This document shows, piece by piece, positions 18,574 through 27,674 of a stretch of 42,819 nt of DNA. The notes under the pieces were generated by a model. It had not been told where the DNA came from. It saw nothing but the letters and a program-made list of their open reading frames with translations, and made no database searches. The stretch spans positions 1 to 42,819 of the forward strand of contig JAJZBU010000026.1 in NCBI GenBank assembly GCA_021851865.1. The letters run 5' to 3'. The translations under genes were made by a program, and so were the position numbers. This DNA comes from Pseudomonadota bacterium. Its GTDB lineage: Bacteria; Pseudomonadota; Gammaproteobacteria; Pseudomonadales; Moraxellaceae. The first letter of the stretch is position 1; each line of letters begins with the position of its first letter.

Positions 18574-19617
18574 ATGTCGATATTTTCCTTGCGAGGGCTT
18601 GTATTCTCGCTGCTGACCCTGGTCAGCTCGGTTCAGGCCCAGGAGTCCTCGCTCTGGTGGGCACAAGGCAGCACACAATTTCATGATGGCCGACTTGATG
18701 CCCAGGAACTGGCGCCACTCCTGGTGCAGGTCATCGTGCGCGCAGGTGGCAGCGTCCATTGTCTCGCCGATCCGGCGCTGCAAAAGGCGATACAGACTCC
18801 AGAAGCGTGGGTAAAAAGCCATAGCCTTCTACCTGCCGATGCAGCGGGCCGGGCGCAGCAGGCGGTCGAGTTTTCATCGTCGGCCCTCATTCCCTTGCTC
18901 GCGCAAGCGGGATGTCCGGTGCCTACGTCACCGCCGCGCCTACTCATCCTCTGGCTGCACGGCGGCAGCATGGCGTCGATGCCGCCCGCTTGGGCCATGC
19001 CCCTGCTGCACGAGATGCATGAGCGCGGCCTGCAGCCTCTCATCGGCAATGAAACCGCCACCGGTTCAGCGGGCACAGATCTCTATAACGCTCCTGCCTC
19101 CCTGTGGTGGAACTTGGCGCAACATAGCGGCGTCGACTCGCTCCTGCTCTTGAGCGACGATGGTCAGCCGATCGCCAGTCACGTCAGTTGGCGATGGTTC
19201 GTCGCCGGGCAGGATGTACGTGGCGATTTGTCATTGACGGAAATGCCGACACCCTGGCCCTGGTTGGCCGACATCCTGGCCGAATTCGTCGCCGCGCACC
19301 GGCAGTGGCCACAATGGCCACTGGATCAGCAGACCCTGCACGTGAGCGGGGTGCGTAGCATCGCCGACCTGCTGGGCTTGCAGGGCGAATTGCAGCGTCA
19401 GGGCTTCAGCGCTATCCACGTCGTCTCCCTGCAAGGCGACGTCGTGCAACTGCAGGCGCACGCCGCCTGGGGAACAGCCCTTCATGCCGGCCTGCGCTTG
19501 CAGCCCATTTTCACGCCACTGGCCGCAGTCGACCCCCTATGGCGCACGGCGATGGAGCAGGTGTGGCCGGTGCATCATCTGCTCTGGCAGTCGCAGCCGG
19601 TGGATGCCAAACCATGA
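18574..19617 (+). CDS. Secreted DUF2066-domain protein
   Basis: A 347-residue protein with a signal peptide (MSIFSLRGLVFSLLTLVSSV, cleavage near QAQES). The body matches the DUF2066 family found beside purM and hda in gammaproteobacteria; its function is unknown. Conserved-looking parts include PPRLLILWLHGG and SGVDSLLLLSDDGQPI. The start at 18574 is favoured by GGGGTGGGG upstream and because the signal peptide begins there; ATG 18526 would add 16 residues ahead of it. The stop overlaps the next ATG (ATGA), so it is coupled to the phosphatidyltransferase and hda. Confidence 0.8.
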   Translation: MSIFSLRGLVFSLLTLVSSVQAQESSLWWAQGSTQFHDGRLDAQELAPLLVQVIVRAGGSVHCLADPALQKAIQTPEAWVKSHSLLPADAAGRAQQAVEFSSSALIPLLAQAGCPVPTSPPRLLILWLHGGSMASMPPAWAMPLLHEMHERGLQPLIGNETATGSAGTDLYNAPASLWWNLAQHSGVDSLLLLSDDGQPIASHVSWRWFVAGQDVRGDLSLTEMPTPWPWLADILAEFVAAHRQWPQWPLDQQTLHVSGVRSIADLLGLQGELQRQGFSAIHVVSLQGDVVQLQAHAAWGTALHAGLRLQPIFTPLAAVDPLWRTAMEQVWPVHHLLWQSQPVDAKP

Positions 19618-20162
19618 TCTGGCGACGTCAGATCCCTAATGCTCTCAGTGTGTTGCGCATTTTTCTTGCGCCCATGCTGGTGCCGTTGTTCGAGCAACGG
19701 CGTTGGCTGCCTTTGCTCCTGCTCCTGCTCCTGGCCATCATCAGTGATGCCGCGGATGGCTATCTGGCGCGACGCTGGGACATGACCTCGCGTTGCGGCG
19801 CCTGGCTCGACGCCATCGCTGACAAGGTTTTGATCTGGAGCGTGCTGGGCATGCTCTGGCACCAGCACATGGCACCGACATGGTTCATCCTGCCGTTGCT
19901 CTTGCGTGATCTGGGCTTGCTCGTGTTCGGTATGTTCTGGCTGCGCGCCCAGGCGTGGCAACAGATGCGCCCCTCCTTTAGTGGCAAGCTCGCCATGGCC
20001 CTGCAGATGCTGAGTCTGGTCTACCTGTGCCTGCTGCAGATGAAAGCTGCTGTTGTACCTGTCTGGTTGAATGGCTTGCTGATCCTCGTTCTGCTGGTCA
20101 GCTGGCTCAGTCTGCCTTTCTATTGGTCACGTCTTCGACACCAGGGCAAGAGCTCATGCTGA
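19614..20162 (+). CDS. CDP-alcohol phosphatidyltransferase family membrane protein
   Basis: A 182-residue integral membrane protein with about five or six hydrophobic segments. The CDP-alcohol phosphotransferase signature is complete: D45-x2-D48-G-x2-A-R-x8-G62-x3-D66-x3-D70. It transfers a phospho-alcohol from a CDP-linked lipid, most often making phosphatidylglycerol phosphate. The N-terminus MIWRRQIPNALSVLRIFLAP resembles PgsA, and the family also includes cardiolipin and phosphatidylserine synthases. The genuine housekeeping pgsA may lie elsewhere, so I give no symbol. It overlaps the DUF2066 stop (ATGA) and hda by 7 bp. Confidence 0.88.
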   Translation: MIWRRQIPNALSVLRIFLAPMLVPLFEQRRWLPLLLLLLLAIISDAADGYLARRWDMTSRCGAWLDAIADKVLIWSVLGMLWHQHMAPTWFILPLLLRDLGLLVFGMFWLRAQAWQQMRPSFSGKLAMALQMLSLVYLCLLQMKAAVVPVWLNGLLILVLLVSWLSLPFYWSRLRHQGKSSC

Positions 20163-20866
20163 AACAGCAACAGATCCTGCCTTTGATTTTCGCCGAGACC
20201 GAACGCCTGCAGGACTTTATCGGCGCACAAGCACAAGCCTTGCTTATTCCCAGCCTGCAGGACTGGGCCCGACCGGCATCGAGCATGACGGTCTGTCTCT
20301 ATGGCGCATCGGGTAGCGGTCGCACCCATCTGCTGCGCGCGGCGGCAGGTTGCGCCGCGCAGGGCGGCGCCAGCGTGCAATATGTCTCCTTACGAGATCA
20401 CGAACTGCGCCCGGAAGTGCTCGAGGGCCTCGAGGTCAACACGCATATATGCCTCGATGACCTCGAGGCCGTCCTCGGTCGAGCGGATTGGGAATGGTCG
20501 CTGTTCGCCTTGTGCAATCGCATGCGGACGTCTGGTCACGCCCTGTTGATCGCCGGTCGTGATCTGCCGCGGGAGAGTTGCACTTTGCATGATCTCGGCT
20601 CTCGTCTCATGGCCGGCCTGGTTTTTCGCATACCGGCGCTGCAAGAAGCAGAGTTGCGGCAGCTCATTCGACGCCTGGCGGCGCACCAAGGCTGGGCACT
20701 ACAAGAAGAAGTGATCGAATATCTGCTGGTACATCTGCCGCGTCAGGCCGCAGCAATACAACATCAGTTACGTGAAATCGACCGCTATGCGTTACAACAT
20801 CAGCGCCCGGTGACGTTGCATCTCGTACGTGAGGTTTTGCGGCGCCGGGGAGAGGAGCCCGCTTGA
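20156..20866 (+). CDS. hda: DnaA regulatory inactivator Hda
   Basis: A 236-residue AAA+ protein related to DnaA domain III. The Walker A loop GASGSGRTH (50-58) has Arg in place of the usual Lys, which is common in Hda proteins. HICLDDLEAV is the Walker B segment. The N-terminal QQILPLIF resembles the clamp-binding motif (QLxLPL) through which Hda joins the DNA polymerase sliding clamp to trigger DnaA-ATP hydrolysis. Start ATG 20156 overlaps the preceding gene by 7 bp; a longer open frame upstream is a shadow of that gene. Colinear with the DUF2066-hda arrangement in Pseudomonas. Confidence 0.93.
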   Translation: MLKQQQILPLIFAETERLQDFIGAQAQALLIPSLQDWARPASSMTVCLYGASGSGRTHLLRAAAGCAAQGGASVQYVSLRDHELRPEVLEGLEVNTHICLDDLEAVLGRADWEWSLFALCNRMRTSGHALLIAGRDLPRESCTLHDLGSRLMAGLVFRIPALQEAELRQLIRRLAAHQGWALQEEVIEYLLVHLPRQAAAIQHQLREIDRYALQHQRPVTLHLVREVLRRRGEEPA

Positions 20867-21004
20867 TGATCGGCATTTTTTTTGTCAAAGTGGGCAATGC
20901 TAGCGGCAACCAAAACGCTACAGAGCGAGCCTTATAAAACGGTGACAATGCGCGACTGTGCGCGATAACAATAATGATGGATGCTGTGGTAGGAGATGAA
21001 AGGC

Positions 21005-22984
21005 ATGGAGTCGCTCCGCGGACAAGGTCTGGTGCTGGTCTTTTTTTGGGCACTTGGCATGGGGGCCTTCGCTGACACGGTCACCGTTGGGACCGGGTGT
21101 ACCTTCGAAAACGCCTTGGCCAGCGTCTTACCGAACACGCCAGGAAGCAAGGGTTCCTGCAAGACCTCGACGTCCTCAAGCATCAGTATCTCCTTGCCCG
21201 CCGGGGAATTCGACCTGACCCAAACGGCGGTGCTCAATACATCCATCAGCATTTCAGGCGCAGGGGCTTTGTCGAACAGCGACAGCACCAAAGGCGCCAT
21301 AGGATCTCTCGGTGCGAATGAAACGCGTATCGTAGCGCCGGCCGGGCAGAGAGCCTTTGTCATCCTGCCGAGTACGACGACCGTGAACAGCGGTGTGTCC
21401 AACACCACGGCCAACGTCGTCAGTCTGAGCGCGCTTTCCATTGTCGGTGGCACGGCGACCGACGATTGCACCTCGGCACTCGGCTTGGCCGCAGTCGGTG
21501 GCCACAATGGCGGCGCGATCTGCAATGGCGGCCAATTATCCTTGAGTAATGTCGAGGTCCGTGGCGCTTCGGCGCAAGACGAGGGGGGCGGGCTGTATTC
21601 AGCGGCCGGCAGCACCTTGAGCCTGGGGGCGACTTCTTTTCTTGGCAACTCCGTGCTGAGCGCACAGGGTAATGGCGCCGCCATTTACCTCAACCATGCC
21701 GCCCTGACGGTGAACGCAGCGACCTTCTACGCCCAGTGTGATCCGCAGGCTCCTGCTCCGAACACGGCACCAGCCAGTTGCCCGGGCGGTGCCCAGACTT
21801 TCGTTCTGGCGGATGTTGGCGCTTTTGTCAGCGGCTCATCGGGCAACAATGTGGCACAGTTGGCCGACCTCACCATCAGCGGCAATCTCGCCGCCGGCCT
21901 CTATGACGAGACCGATCTCAGCCTGCTGAACTCGGACATCGTCAACAATCTGGCTGGTTTCGTTCTGAATCCTGGCATGGGCAAATCATCGACCGGCGCC
22001 CTGCCGGTCGGCATCACCGATAGCATCATCGCCGCCAATATCGATGCCGGAGGACAGGAGAGCGATTGTCAGAACGCCAATGCGAACAATACGGCGATGA
22101 CCTTCTCTCTGGTCACCGATCAGGGCGGCTGTCCCCTAGGGGCGCAGACGGCCTCGGGCAGTCTTGGCTTTGAAGCTACCGACATCAACATGAATGTCGT
22201 TCTGGCACAGTCAGGTGCCCCTGAGCAGAGTTTGATTGAAGCCGCCGGCGGCGGTGTCGCCGCTCCTGGAATTCTCGCACCTCTCGGCAATTATGGTGGC
22301 AATCTGCTCACCCACAAGCCGCGCTATCTGTTGAGCTACAACGCGCGTACGGACTCTCCCATCATGGGGCGGGGCTTGGGTTGTGGCAGCGCCGATGCGC
22401 GCGGCGATAAATCCGCTGCCTGTGATATCGGCGCTGATTTCTATCAATTTCCCGTCTCGGGCAACCTCAGTCTGACCGGCATACAAGGGCAGCCTGTCTC
22501 TTCATCCAATCTGACATCACAGCTCGGTGACAGTGATCTTCTGCCTTATGACGGTGCCGGGTCGCAGTGGACCTGCCTGTACGTCTATCAGAACACCTCC
22601 CTGACACAGCAGGCGCAATCGACGGCGCCCGGCTGCGCCTGGGTGGTCCCCGACAGCATGACCGGAACCTCACCGGCGACCGAGACGACCAACACCCGCG
22701 GCAGCGTCGCCTTCAGTGCCACGCAGGACACCCTGACCTATACCCCAAACCAGAAGTTCTATGGTACAGCCAATTTTGAGGTGCGCCTGACCACGACCAG
22801 CTCGATGCTCAATCCTGACCCCAATGACCGCTTCATCACGGAGACCGTTCTCGTCAGCGAGCAACCGGCGTCGGGCCTGACCAGCCAGACGCTCAGCGGA
22901 GCCATGGATGGTACGGCTCTGACAGGCCTGCTGCTGACGGCCTGGATATCAATACGGCGGCGTCGCCAGGGAGGGAGATCTTGA
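21005..22984 (+). CDS. Secreted beta-helix protein with choice-of-anchor Q-like domain and C-terminal anchor
   Basis: A 659-residue exported protein. Signal peptide (MESLRGQGLVLVFFWALGMG, then AFADTVTV), followed by a Ser/Thr/Asn-rich parallel beta-helix body with repeats such as LSLSNVEVRGASAQDEGGGL. About residue 460, GCGSADARG with CDIGADFYQ is a divergent form of the choice-of-anchor Q motif. A beta-rich segment follows. The C-terminus is a single membrane segment with a basic tail (GTALTGLLLTAWISIRRRR), a sorting-signal layout. ATG 21005 is preferred because AGGAG is 9 nt upstream; ATG 20996 abuts it. It ends in TGATG with the next gene, a paralogue. Surface role and ligand are unknown. 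Confidence 0.72.
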   Translation: MESLRGQGLVLVFFWALGMGAFADTVTVGTGCTFENALASVLPNTPGSKGSCKTSTSSSISISLPAGEFDLTQTAVLNTSISISGAGALSNSDSTKGAIGSLGANETRIVAPAGQRAFVILPSTTTVNSGVSNTTANVVSLSALSIVGGTATDDCTSALGLAAVGGHNGGAICNGGQLSLSNVEVRGASAQDEGGGLYSAAGSTLSLGATSFLGNSVLSAQGNGAAIYLNHAALTVNAATFYAQCDPQAPAPNTAPASCPGGAQTFVLADVGAFVSGSSGNNVAQLADLTISGNLAAGLYDETDLSLLNSDIVNNLAGFVLNPGMGKSSTGALPVGITDSIIAANIDAGGQESDCQNANANNTAMTFSLVTDQGGCPLGAQTASGSLGFEATDINMNVVLAQSGAPEQSLIEAAGGGVAAPGILAPLGNYGGNLLTHKPRYLLSYNARTDSPIMGRGLGCGSADARGDKSAACDIGADFYQFPVSGNLSLTGIQGQPVSSSNLTSQLGDSDLLPYDGAGSQWTCLYVYQNTSLTQQAQSTAPGCAWVVPDSMTGTSPATETTNTRGSVAFSATQDTLTYTPNQKFYGTANFEVRLTTTSSMLNPDPNDRFITETVLVSEQPASGLTSQTLSGAMDGTALTGLLLTAWISIRRRRQGGRS

Positions 22985-25194
22985 TGCGCATCGTCTTGCG
23001 TGGTTTGTTAGGGCTTCTCCTGCTGTGTTGCATGAATGCACGCGCAACGATGCCGATCACTGTGACCACCAGCGCCGACCAGGATGGCGAGGATCCGGCG
23101 CACTGTTCCTTGCGCGAAGCGGTCACCGCCAATGCCCTAGGCATGGATTATGGCGGCTGCGTCTACGGTGACACCGTGATCCTGGCGAAGAATACGACCT
23201 ATGTCCTGAGTCGCGGAGAACTGCAGGTCAAGGGCGCACTCACCATAGAAGGCTATGACATCACCACCGATACGACAGCGAGCAATAGCAAAACAGAAGA
23301 CCCTTTTACCGGCAGTCCGCCCTTGCGGGCGCCACCTTCCACGGTCATCTCGACCCTGGTCAACGGCAAGCCGAGCAGCCGTATCGCCTATGTCGCCAGC
23401 AACGCCTCCTTGTTTCTGCAGAACCTCGTTCTGCAGGGCGGCATCGCCAAGGCCGAATCGGAGTCCGATGGCTATATTCCCGCTGACGGCGGTCTGATCA
23501 TGTCGCGCGGCAGCCTCAGTTTGACCAACATCGACGCCAGCGGCGGTTCTGCCCCGGGTAATGGCGGCGCTTTCGCCATCTATGGCGCTGGCAGTGGCTT
23601 CTCCATGGGTGGCGGCATCATCCACAACAACAGCAGTGCCGGTTGGGGCGGCGCCATCTACTTCGGCCCCCTGTCCATGCAGGGCAACATCCTCAATACC
23701 GCGCAAAGTTGCGCCACCAACGGTACTTTCGACGGACACTCCGTCTCCGTCAGCGACACCAGTTTTTATCAGAACGACGCCGCCCTGGGCGCCTCGGGCA
23801 TCTCGCTTTGTGGCGTCGCCACCGTCAGTCTGAGCGACGATACTTTTGAACAGAATGGCGTCGGCGCGTCGGGTTCGCCGGGAACGGGGGCGGCGCTAGC
23901 CATGATCGTGACCTCGCAGGCGTCGACCTTGTCGCTGCAGAATGTGACCATCACCGACAATGACATCGGCCTGCAGCTGCTCAATCCGCTCACTTCGTTC
24001 ACGGCCAGCAACAGCATCCTTTTCTGGAACAATGAAGACTGCGATTACAGCGACTTCAGCAGTCCGCCACCGATAGCCCCGACGGGGGCGCGCTACAACG
24101 TCTTTGGCGCGTCTTGTGCGGCGGCGGGGACGCGACCGGCCTGGTTCGATCAGAACCCGTTGTCAGGACCAACCGCCGCGGCGAGCAATACCGCCACCGC
24201 AGGCGAAGTGCCGGGCGGGGCCATCAGCAGCGGCCAGCTGACCTGGGTGAGTGCCCCCATCGACACCCTGTTTCCGATGATGTTGCCGACCGCCAACGCC
24301 ACACTGCTACTCAGCCAGGGCAGCAATGTCTCGGGCGGGTGTGCGGCTGCGGATGAGCGAGGCGTACCGCGACGCCCTGGCAATGGCAAGCCCTGCGACA
24401 TCGGTGCGGGCGAACGCAAGATACTCTATGCCGCCAACGATACCGGCTCCAATCTTGCGACCAAGCCGGGGCCGGGTGACGGACGCCAGGTGCAGATCGA
24501 CATTCTCAGCAATGACGAAGCACCTGAGGAAGCCAATCTGAGTTCTCTGCAATCCTGGGGCGTGACGCAGGTCCAAGGCGGCTGCAACTATGACAGCAGT
24601 TCGCACATGCTCACCTTCGATGGTGCCACCCTGGGCGACTTTGGCAACACGACCAAGAGCGTCACCTGTCACTATTCTCTGTGCGGCAACAGCAGTTGCT
24701 CGGTGACATCGTCTCCCGCGACGGTCAATGTCTCGGTCAGCAACCAAGTGCCCCTGGCGGTCGATGACTACCTCTATTTCAATGGTTCTGAACCGGCGAC
24801 GATGAATGTCCTGGCCAACGACTATGACCAGGACGGCGGCAACAACCGCTGGAACGCTCTCGATCCCAATACGATGACCGTGGTGGGGTTTCCGGTGACC
24901 GGCACGCTCTATTGCGGCACGGTCATGATGGCCAGCAATGGCCGGACGACCTGCCCAGGCGGACTGATCACCTATCAGGCGACGGACAACTACGCCAAAT
25001 TTCAGGATCAGTTCACCTATACCGTCGCTGATGTCGACGGCGCCGTCTCGAACAAGGCGACGGTGCACGTCAATCCCGTCGATCAGAACACACCAGCTCA
25101 GGGTGGCGGCGCCGCTGACCTGGGGCTTCTGACCGGCCTCGGCACCTTGGTCTATGCCCGTCGTCGCTTTCGGCAGGATGAAAAGTCGAGCTAG
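22984..25194 (+). CDS. CSLREA-domain beta-helix surface protein with Ig-like repeats and GlyGly-CTERM-like tail
   Basis: A 736-residue exported protein. After the signal peptide comes a clear CSLREA domain (ITVTTSADQDG, then HCSLREAVTAN at 40-50). A parallel beta-helix region follows (GNGGAFAIYGAGSG, GGAIYFGPLSM). The choice-of-anchor Q motif ADERGVPRRPGNG with CDIGAGE lies near 455-477. Two Ig/cadherin-like segments follow (VDDYLYFNGSEPATMNVLAN; DQFTYTVADVDGAVSNKATV). The tail QGGGAADLGLLTGLGTLV plus YARRR has Gly-rich, hydrophobic and Arg parts, as in GlyGly-CTERM (rhombosortase) signals. Start ATG 22984 overlaps the upstream stop by one base. A TTG three bases earlier is less likely. Adhesion or matrix roles are guesses. 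Confidence 0.75.
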   Translation: MRIVLRGLLGLLLLCCMNARATMPITVTTSADQDGEDPAHCSLREAVTANALGMDYGGCVYGDTVILAKNTTYVLSRGELQVKGALTIEGYDITTDTTASNSKTEDPFTGSPPLRAPPSTVISTLVNGKPSSRIAYVASNASLFLQNLVLQGGIAKAESESDGYIPADGGLIMSRGSLSLTNIDASGGSAPGNGGAFAIYGAGSGFSMGGGIIHNNSSAGWGGAIYFGPLSMQGNILNTAQSCATNGTFDGHSVSVSDTSFYQNDAALGASGISLCGVATVSLSDDTFEQNGVGASGSPGTGAALAMIVTSQASTLSLQNVTITDNDIGLQLLNPLTSFTASNSILFWNNEDCDYSDFSSPPPIAPTGARYNVFGASCAAAGTRPAWFDQNPLSGPTAAASNTATAGEVPGGAISSGQLTWVSAPIDTLFPMMLPTANATLLLSQGSNVSGGCAAADERGVPRRPGNGKPCDIGAGERKILYAANDTGSNLATKPGPGDGRQVQIDILSNDEAPEEANLSSLQSWGVTQVQGGCNYDSSSHMLTFDGATLGDFGNTTKSVTCHYSLCGNSSCSVTSSPATVNVSVSNQVPLAVDDYLYFNGSEPATMNVLANDYDQDGGNNRWNALDPNTMTVVGFPVTGTLYCGTVMMASNGRTTCPGGLITYQATDNYAKFQDQFTYTVADVDGAVSNKATVHVNPVDQNTPAQGGGAADLGLLTGLGTLVYARRRFRQDEKSS

Positions 25195-25204
25195 ATGCTC
25201 GACT
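25184..25204 (+). terminator. Hairpin spanning the stop codon of the beta-helix operon
   Basis: AGTCGAGC (25184-25191) is perfectly complementary to GCTCGACT (25197-25204) around a 5-nt loop that includes the TAG stop. The downstream tail CAATTTCC is only weakly T-rich. It may end the beta-helix transcript just before the tRNA-Leu promoter. Confidence 0.4.
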
Positions 25205-25254
25205 CAATTTCCAGCGCAGCAGCCTGCTTTTTTGCGCTACAATGGCCGCCGTTT

Positions 25255-25339
25255 GCGGGTATGGCGAAATTGGTAGACGCACAAGATTTAGGTTCTTGCG
25301 AAGAAATTCGTGTCAGTTCGACTCTGACTACCCGCACCA
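25255..25339 (+). tRNA. tRNA-Leu (anticodon TAG)
   Basis: An 85-nt type II tRNA with a long variable arm. The acceptor stem GCGGGTA pairs with TACCCGC. The anticodon stem CAAGA/TCTTG encloses loop TTTAGGT, so the anticodon is TAG and reads CUA leucine codons. CCA is encoded. A -10-like TACAAT (25238-25243) followed by a GC-rich discriminator lies just upstream; I see no good -35. Confidence 0.95.
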
Positions 25340-25413
25340 TCATGCCCGGTCCTGCTGCCCCGCGTGGGCAGCGACCCGCTGAACAGGCCAGTCACGGCGA
25401 CAGAGGTGCGATG

Positions 25414-25674
25414 ATGCCGACGGAGAGTGAAGCTTTCGACATGGGACGGTTGCGCTGGCGGTGCCGGCGCGGGCTCAAAGAGCTCGACGTCCTGCTCATT
25501 CCTTTCCTCGAGACCAACTATGCCGACCTGACACCGGCTTTGCGCATAGATTTCGCTGCCCTGGTCGAAGAAGAGGATGTCGATCTTCTCGACTGGCTGG
25601 TGCACGGCTTGCCGGCCCCCGCCGCTTATGCAGCGCTCCTCAACATCCTCCTGCAGCGTCCTCTGCACCTTTGA
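25414..25674 (+). CDS. sdhE: FAD assembly factor SdhE
   Basis: An 86-residue protein of the SdhE/SDHAF2 family (DUF339). The diagnostic RGxxE motif is present in RWRCRRGLKELDVLL, with YADLT and VEEEDVDLLDWLVHG following in the expected helical bundle. It helps covalent attachment of FAD to succinate dehydrogenase and related flavoproteins. AGAGG lies 7 nt before ATG 25414; the adjacent ATG at 25411 is an alternative. It lies 12 bp upstream of miaE and may be co-transcribed with it. Confidence 0.9.
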   Translation: MPTESEAFDMGRLRWRCRRGLKELDVLLIPFLETNYADLTPALRIDFAALVEEEDVDLLDWLVHGLPAPAAYAALLNILLQRPLHL

Positions 25675-25686
25675 GTGGCGCGGACG

Positions 25687-26298
25687 ATGACGACGCCGGA
25701 ATGGAGCGACTTTCTTGCCTGCCCGACACCCGCGGCCTGGGTTGAACAGGCGATCGTACACCTCGATATCCTCTTACTCGACCACCGTCTCAACGAATTC
25801 AAGGCGGCAGCGAGCGCCATGGCGCTGATGGCGCGTTACCCTTTACGGGTGCAGATGGCGCAAACCATGTCGCGTCTGGCACGAGAGGAACTGGTGCACC
25901 ATCATCAGGTATCGAAGTTGATCGCTACGCGCGGGATTCCTCTACGCGTCTTACCTGCCGGTCGCTATGCCGCCAGCTTGCACCTTCAAGTGCGGCGCGA
26001 GGAGCCGGGGCGCCTGATCGACACCCTGGTCCTGGCGGCTTTCATTGAACTGCGTTCCTGCGAACGATTTGCTGCACTGCTGCCCGTACTCGATGCCGAA
26101 CTCGCCCGATTTTATGGCAGCCTGCTCGCTTCCGAGCGACGACACCACCTGATCTATCTCGACCTGGCCGCCGCCGAAGCGGAAGAAGAGGAACTAAGTC
26201 AGGTGGTATCGCGCTTTCGCACGATGGAAGGAGATCTGATCAGCAGCGAGGATCCTCTGTTCCGCTTTCATTCAGGTTTGCCGCCACGGTCTGCGTAA
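25687..26298 (+). CDS. miaE: tRNA-(ms2io6A37)-hydroxylase MiaE
   Basis: A 203-residue non-haem di-iron monooxygenase. Metal-ligand helices show LAREELVHHHQV (ExxH) and a second pair in the segment LLASERRHHLIYLDLA. It hydroxylates the isopentenyl side chain of 2-methylthio-N6-isopentenyladenosine at tRNA position 37. ATG 25687 is preferred; a GTG at 25675, immediately after the sdhE stop, is possible. Its 3' end overlaps lpxH on the opposite strand by 59 bp. Confidence 0.9.
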   Translation: MTTPEWSDFLACPTPAAWVEQAIVHLDILLLDHRLNEFKAAASAMALMARYPLRVQMAQTMSRLAREELVHHHQVSKLIATRGIPLRVLPAGRYAASLHLQVRREEPGRLIDTLVLAAFIELRSCERFAALLPVLDAELARFYGSLLASERRHHLIYLDLAAAEAEEEELSQVVSRFRTMEGDLISSEDPLFRFHSGLPPRSA

Positions 26299-27043
26299 AA
26301 TTCTCACCATCCCAGAACAAACAATGGAGTCCCTGTACGTCAGCACTCAGGACCAGGGCTTGACCGTGTTCATTCCAGTCACCACAGACGTAACGCCAAG
26401 ATGGCGTGTCGGTGTCTTGTAGGCTTTGTAGACGATGACAGGCCGGACGATGGGTATGGCCATGGATGAGACGCGTCACTTGGTGGCGCTGCAAAGCGGC
26501 GCGCACCGCGTCGCCTTGCACATCCGTGATGTTTGCCGCCTGGTTGGCCTGCGCCTGCCGACTCTGTGCGCGCAGCGCGCGTGCCAGTTCATGCCTTTGC
26601 GCCAAAGGTTGCGCCAGAACGGCCGCCTGCCAAGTAGGTTGCCGTACTTGGCGCCGAAAATTTTGATAGGCGACGTCATCCGTGCACAGACTGTCGCCGT
26701 GCATGAGGAGCGTCGCCTGCCCATCGGGCAAGGTGTAAACGACTTCTTCGGCCAGGAGCTGTGCGGCGCAGCGCGTCGTCCAGGCGGATCCGAGCAGGAA
26801 GTCGCGATTACCTTGCTGTAACAGCAAGGCCCTGCCGCTAGCCGTCCAGCGCTGCAAGGCCTGCTCCAAGGGTTGCAGCCAGGGGCTGTCGTCGTCATCT
26901 CCCACCCAGGACTCGAACAGGTCCCCGAGAATGAACAGCCGGGAGAACTGCGCCGATGCCCGCGTCAGCAAGCGTACAAAAGACGCATTCACCGCTCCCA
27001 TCTCAGGGCCGAGGTGCAGATCGGAGATGAAGAGCCAGCTCAC
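26240..27043 (-). CDS. lpxH: UDP-2,3-diacylglucosamine diphosphatase
   Basis: A 267-residue calcineurin-like metallophosphoesterase of lipid A synthesis (UDP-diacylglucosamine to lipid X). The metal-binding signatures are in order: ISDLHLG (Asp8, His10), [29 protein letters not shown] and HGHTHRP. It follows ppiB with a 4-bp ATGA overlap, the usual gammaproteobacterial pair. Its C-terminus extends 59 bp into miaE. Confidence 0.96.
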   Translation of the reverse strand: MSWLFISDLHLGPEMGAVNASFVRLLTRASAQFSRLFILGDLFESWVGDDDDSPWLQPLEQALQRWTASGRALLLQQGNRDFLLGSAWTTRCAAQLLAEEVVYTLPDGQATLLMHGDSLCTDDVAYQNFRRQVRQPTWQAAVLAQPLAQRHELARALRAQSRQAQANQAANITDVQGDAVRAALQRHQVTRLIHGHTHRPACHRLQSLQDTDTPSWRYVCGDWNEHGQALVLSADVQGLHCLFWDGENFTQTVAANLNESGTEDPRC

Positions 27044-27552
27044 TCGGCGGTGCCTTCTTCAAGGAGACTGGCGTGTTCGATCAACACCGCTTCCACGGGC
27101 ACGTCCTGATGCATGCCGTGACGCCCGGTCTTGAGCGATCGTATGGCATCGATCACCTCCATGCCTTCGACGACCTGACCAAACACGGCGTAGCCCCAAC
27201 CTTGCACCGTCGGGCTGGTATGGTTGAGAAAATCATTGTCCTTGATATTGATAAAAAACTGGGCCGAAGCCGAATGTGGATCCTGCGTCCGCGCCATGGC
27301 GATGCTGCCTTTGACATTCTTCAGGCCATTGTTGGCTTCATTTTTGATGGACGCACGCGTCGATTTCTGCTGCATTTCGGCGTCAAAACCACCGCCTTGG
27401 ATCATGAAATTATCGATGACACGGTGAAAGATGGTGCCGTCATAGTGACCCGAACGCACGTAAGCGGCGAAGTTCTCGCAGGTAGCGGGGGCATGCTCGG
27501 TATCGAGTTGCAGGACGATGCGGCCATGGTTGGTGTCAAGTGCGACTTTCAT
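27040..27552 (-). CDS. ppiB: Cytoplasmic peptidyl-prolyl cis-trans isomerase B (cyclophilin)
   Basis: A 170-residue cyclophilin with no signal peptide. Active-site segments are [15 protein letters not shown] and [16 protein letters not shown]. The ATG at 27552 ([16 protein letters not shown]) has GGAG 7 nt upstream. It is the first gene of ppiB-lpxH, divergent from glnS-cysS, as in Pseudomonas. Confidence 0.96.
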   Translation of the reverse strand: MKVALDTNHGRIVLQLDTEHAPATCENFAAYVRSGHYDGTIFHRVIDNFMIQGGGFDAEMQQKSTRASIKNEANNGLKNVKGSIAMARTQDPHSASAQFFINIKDNDFLNHTSPTVQGWGYAVFGQVVEGMEVIDAIRSLKTGRHGMHQDVPVEAVLIEHASLLEEGTAE

Positions 27553-27674
27553 GAAGGTCTCCGAAATGTGGAAGCTCCGCACAAGGGCGGGTACACTAGG
27601 CCCTCTTGGGCTGGATCCTATTCTAAAGCAGTGATGCCAGCCTGTCATGGCGCGCAGGGTGAGCAGGACTAGGT

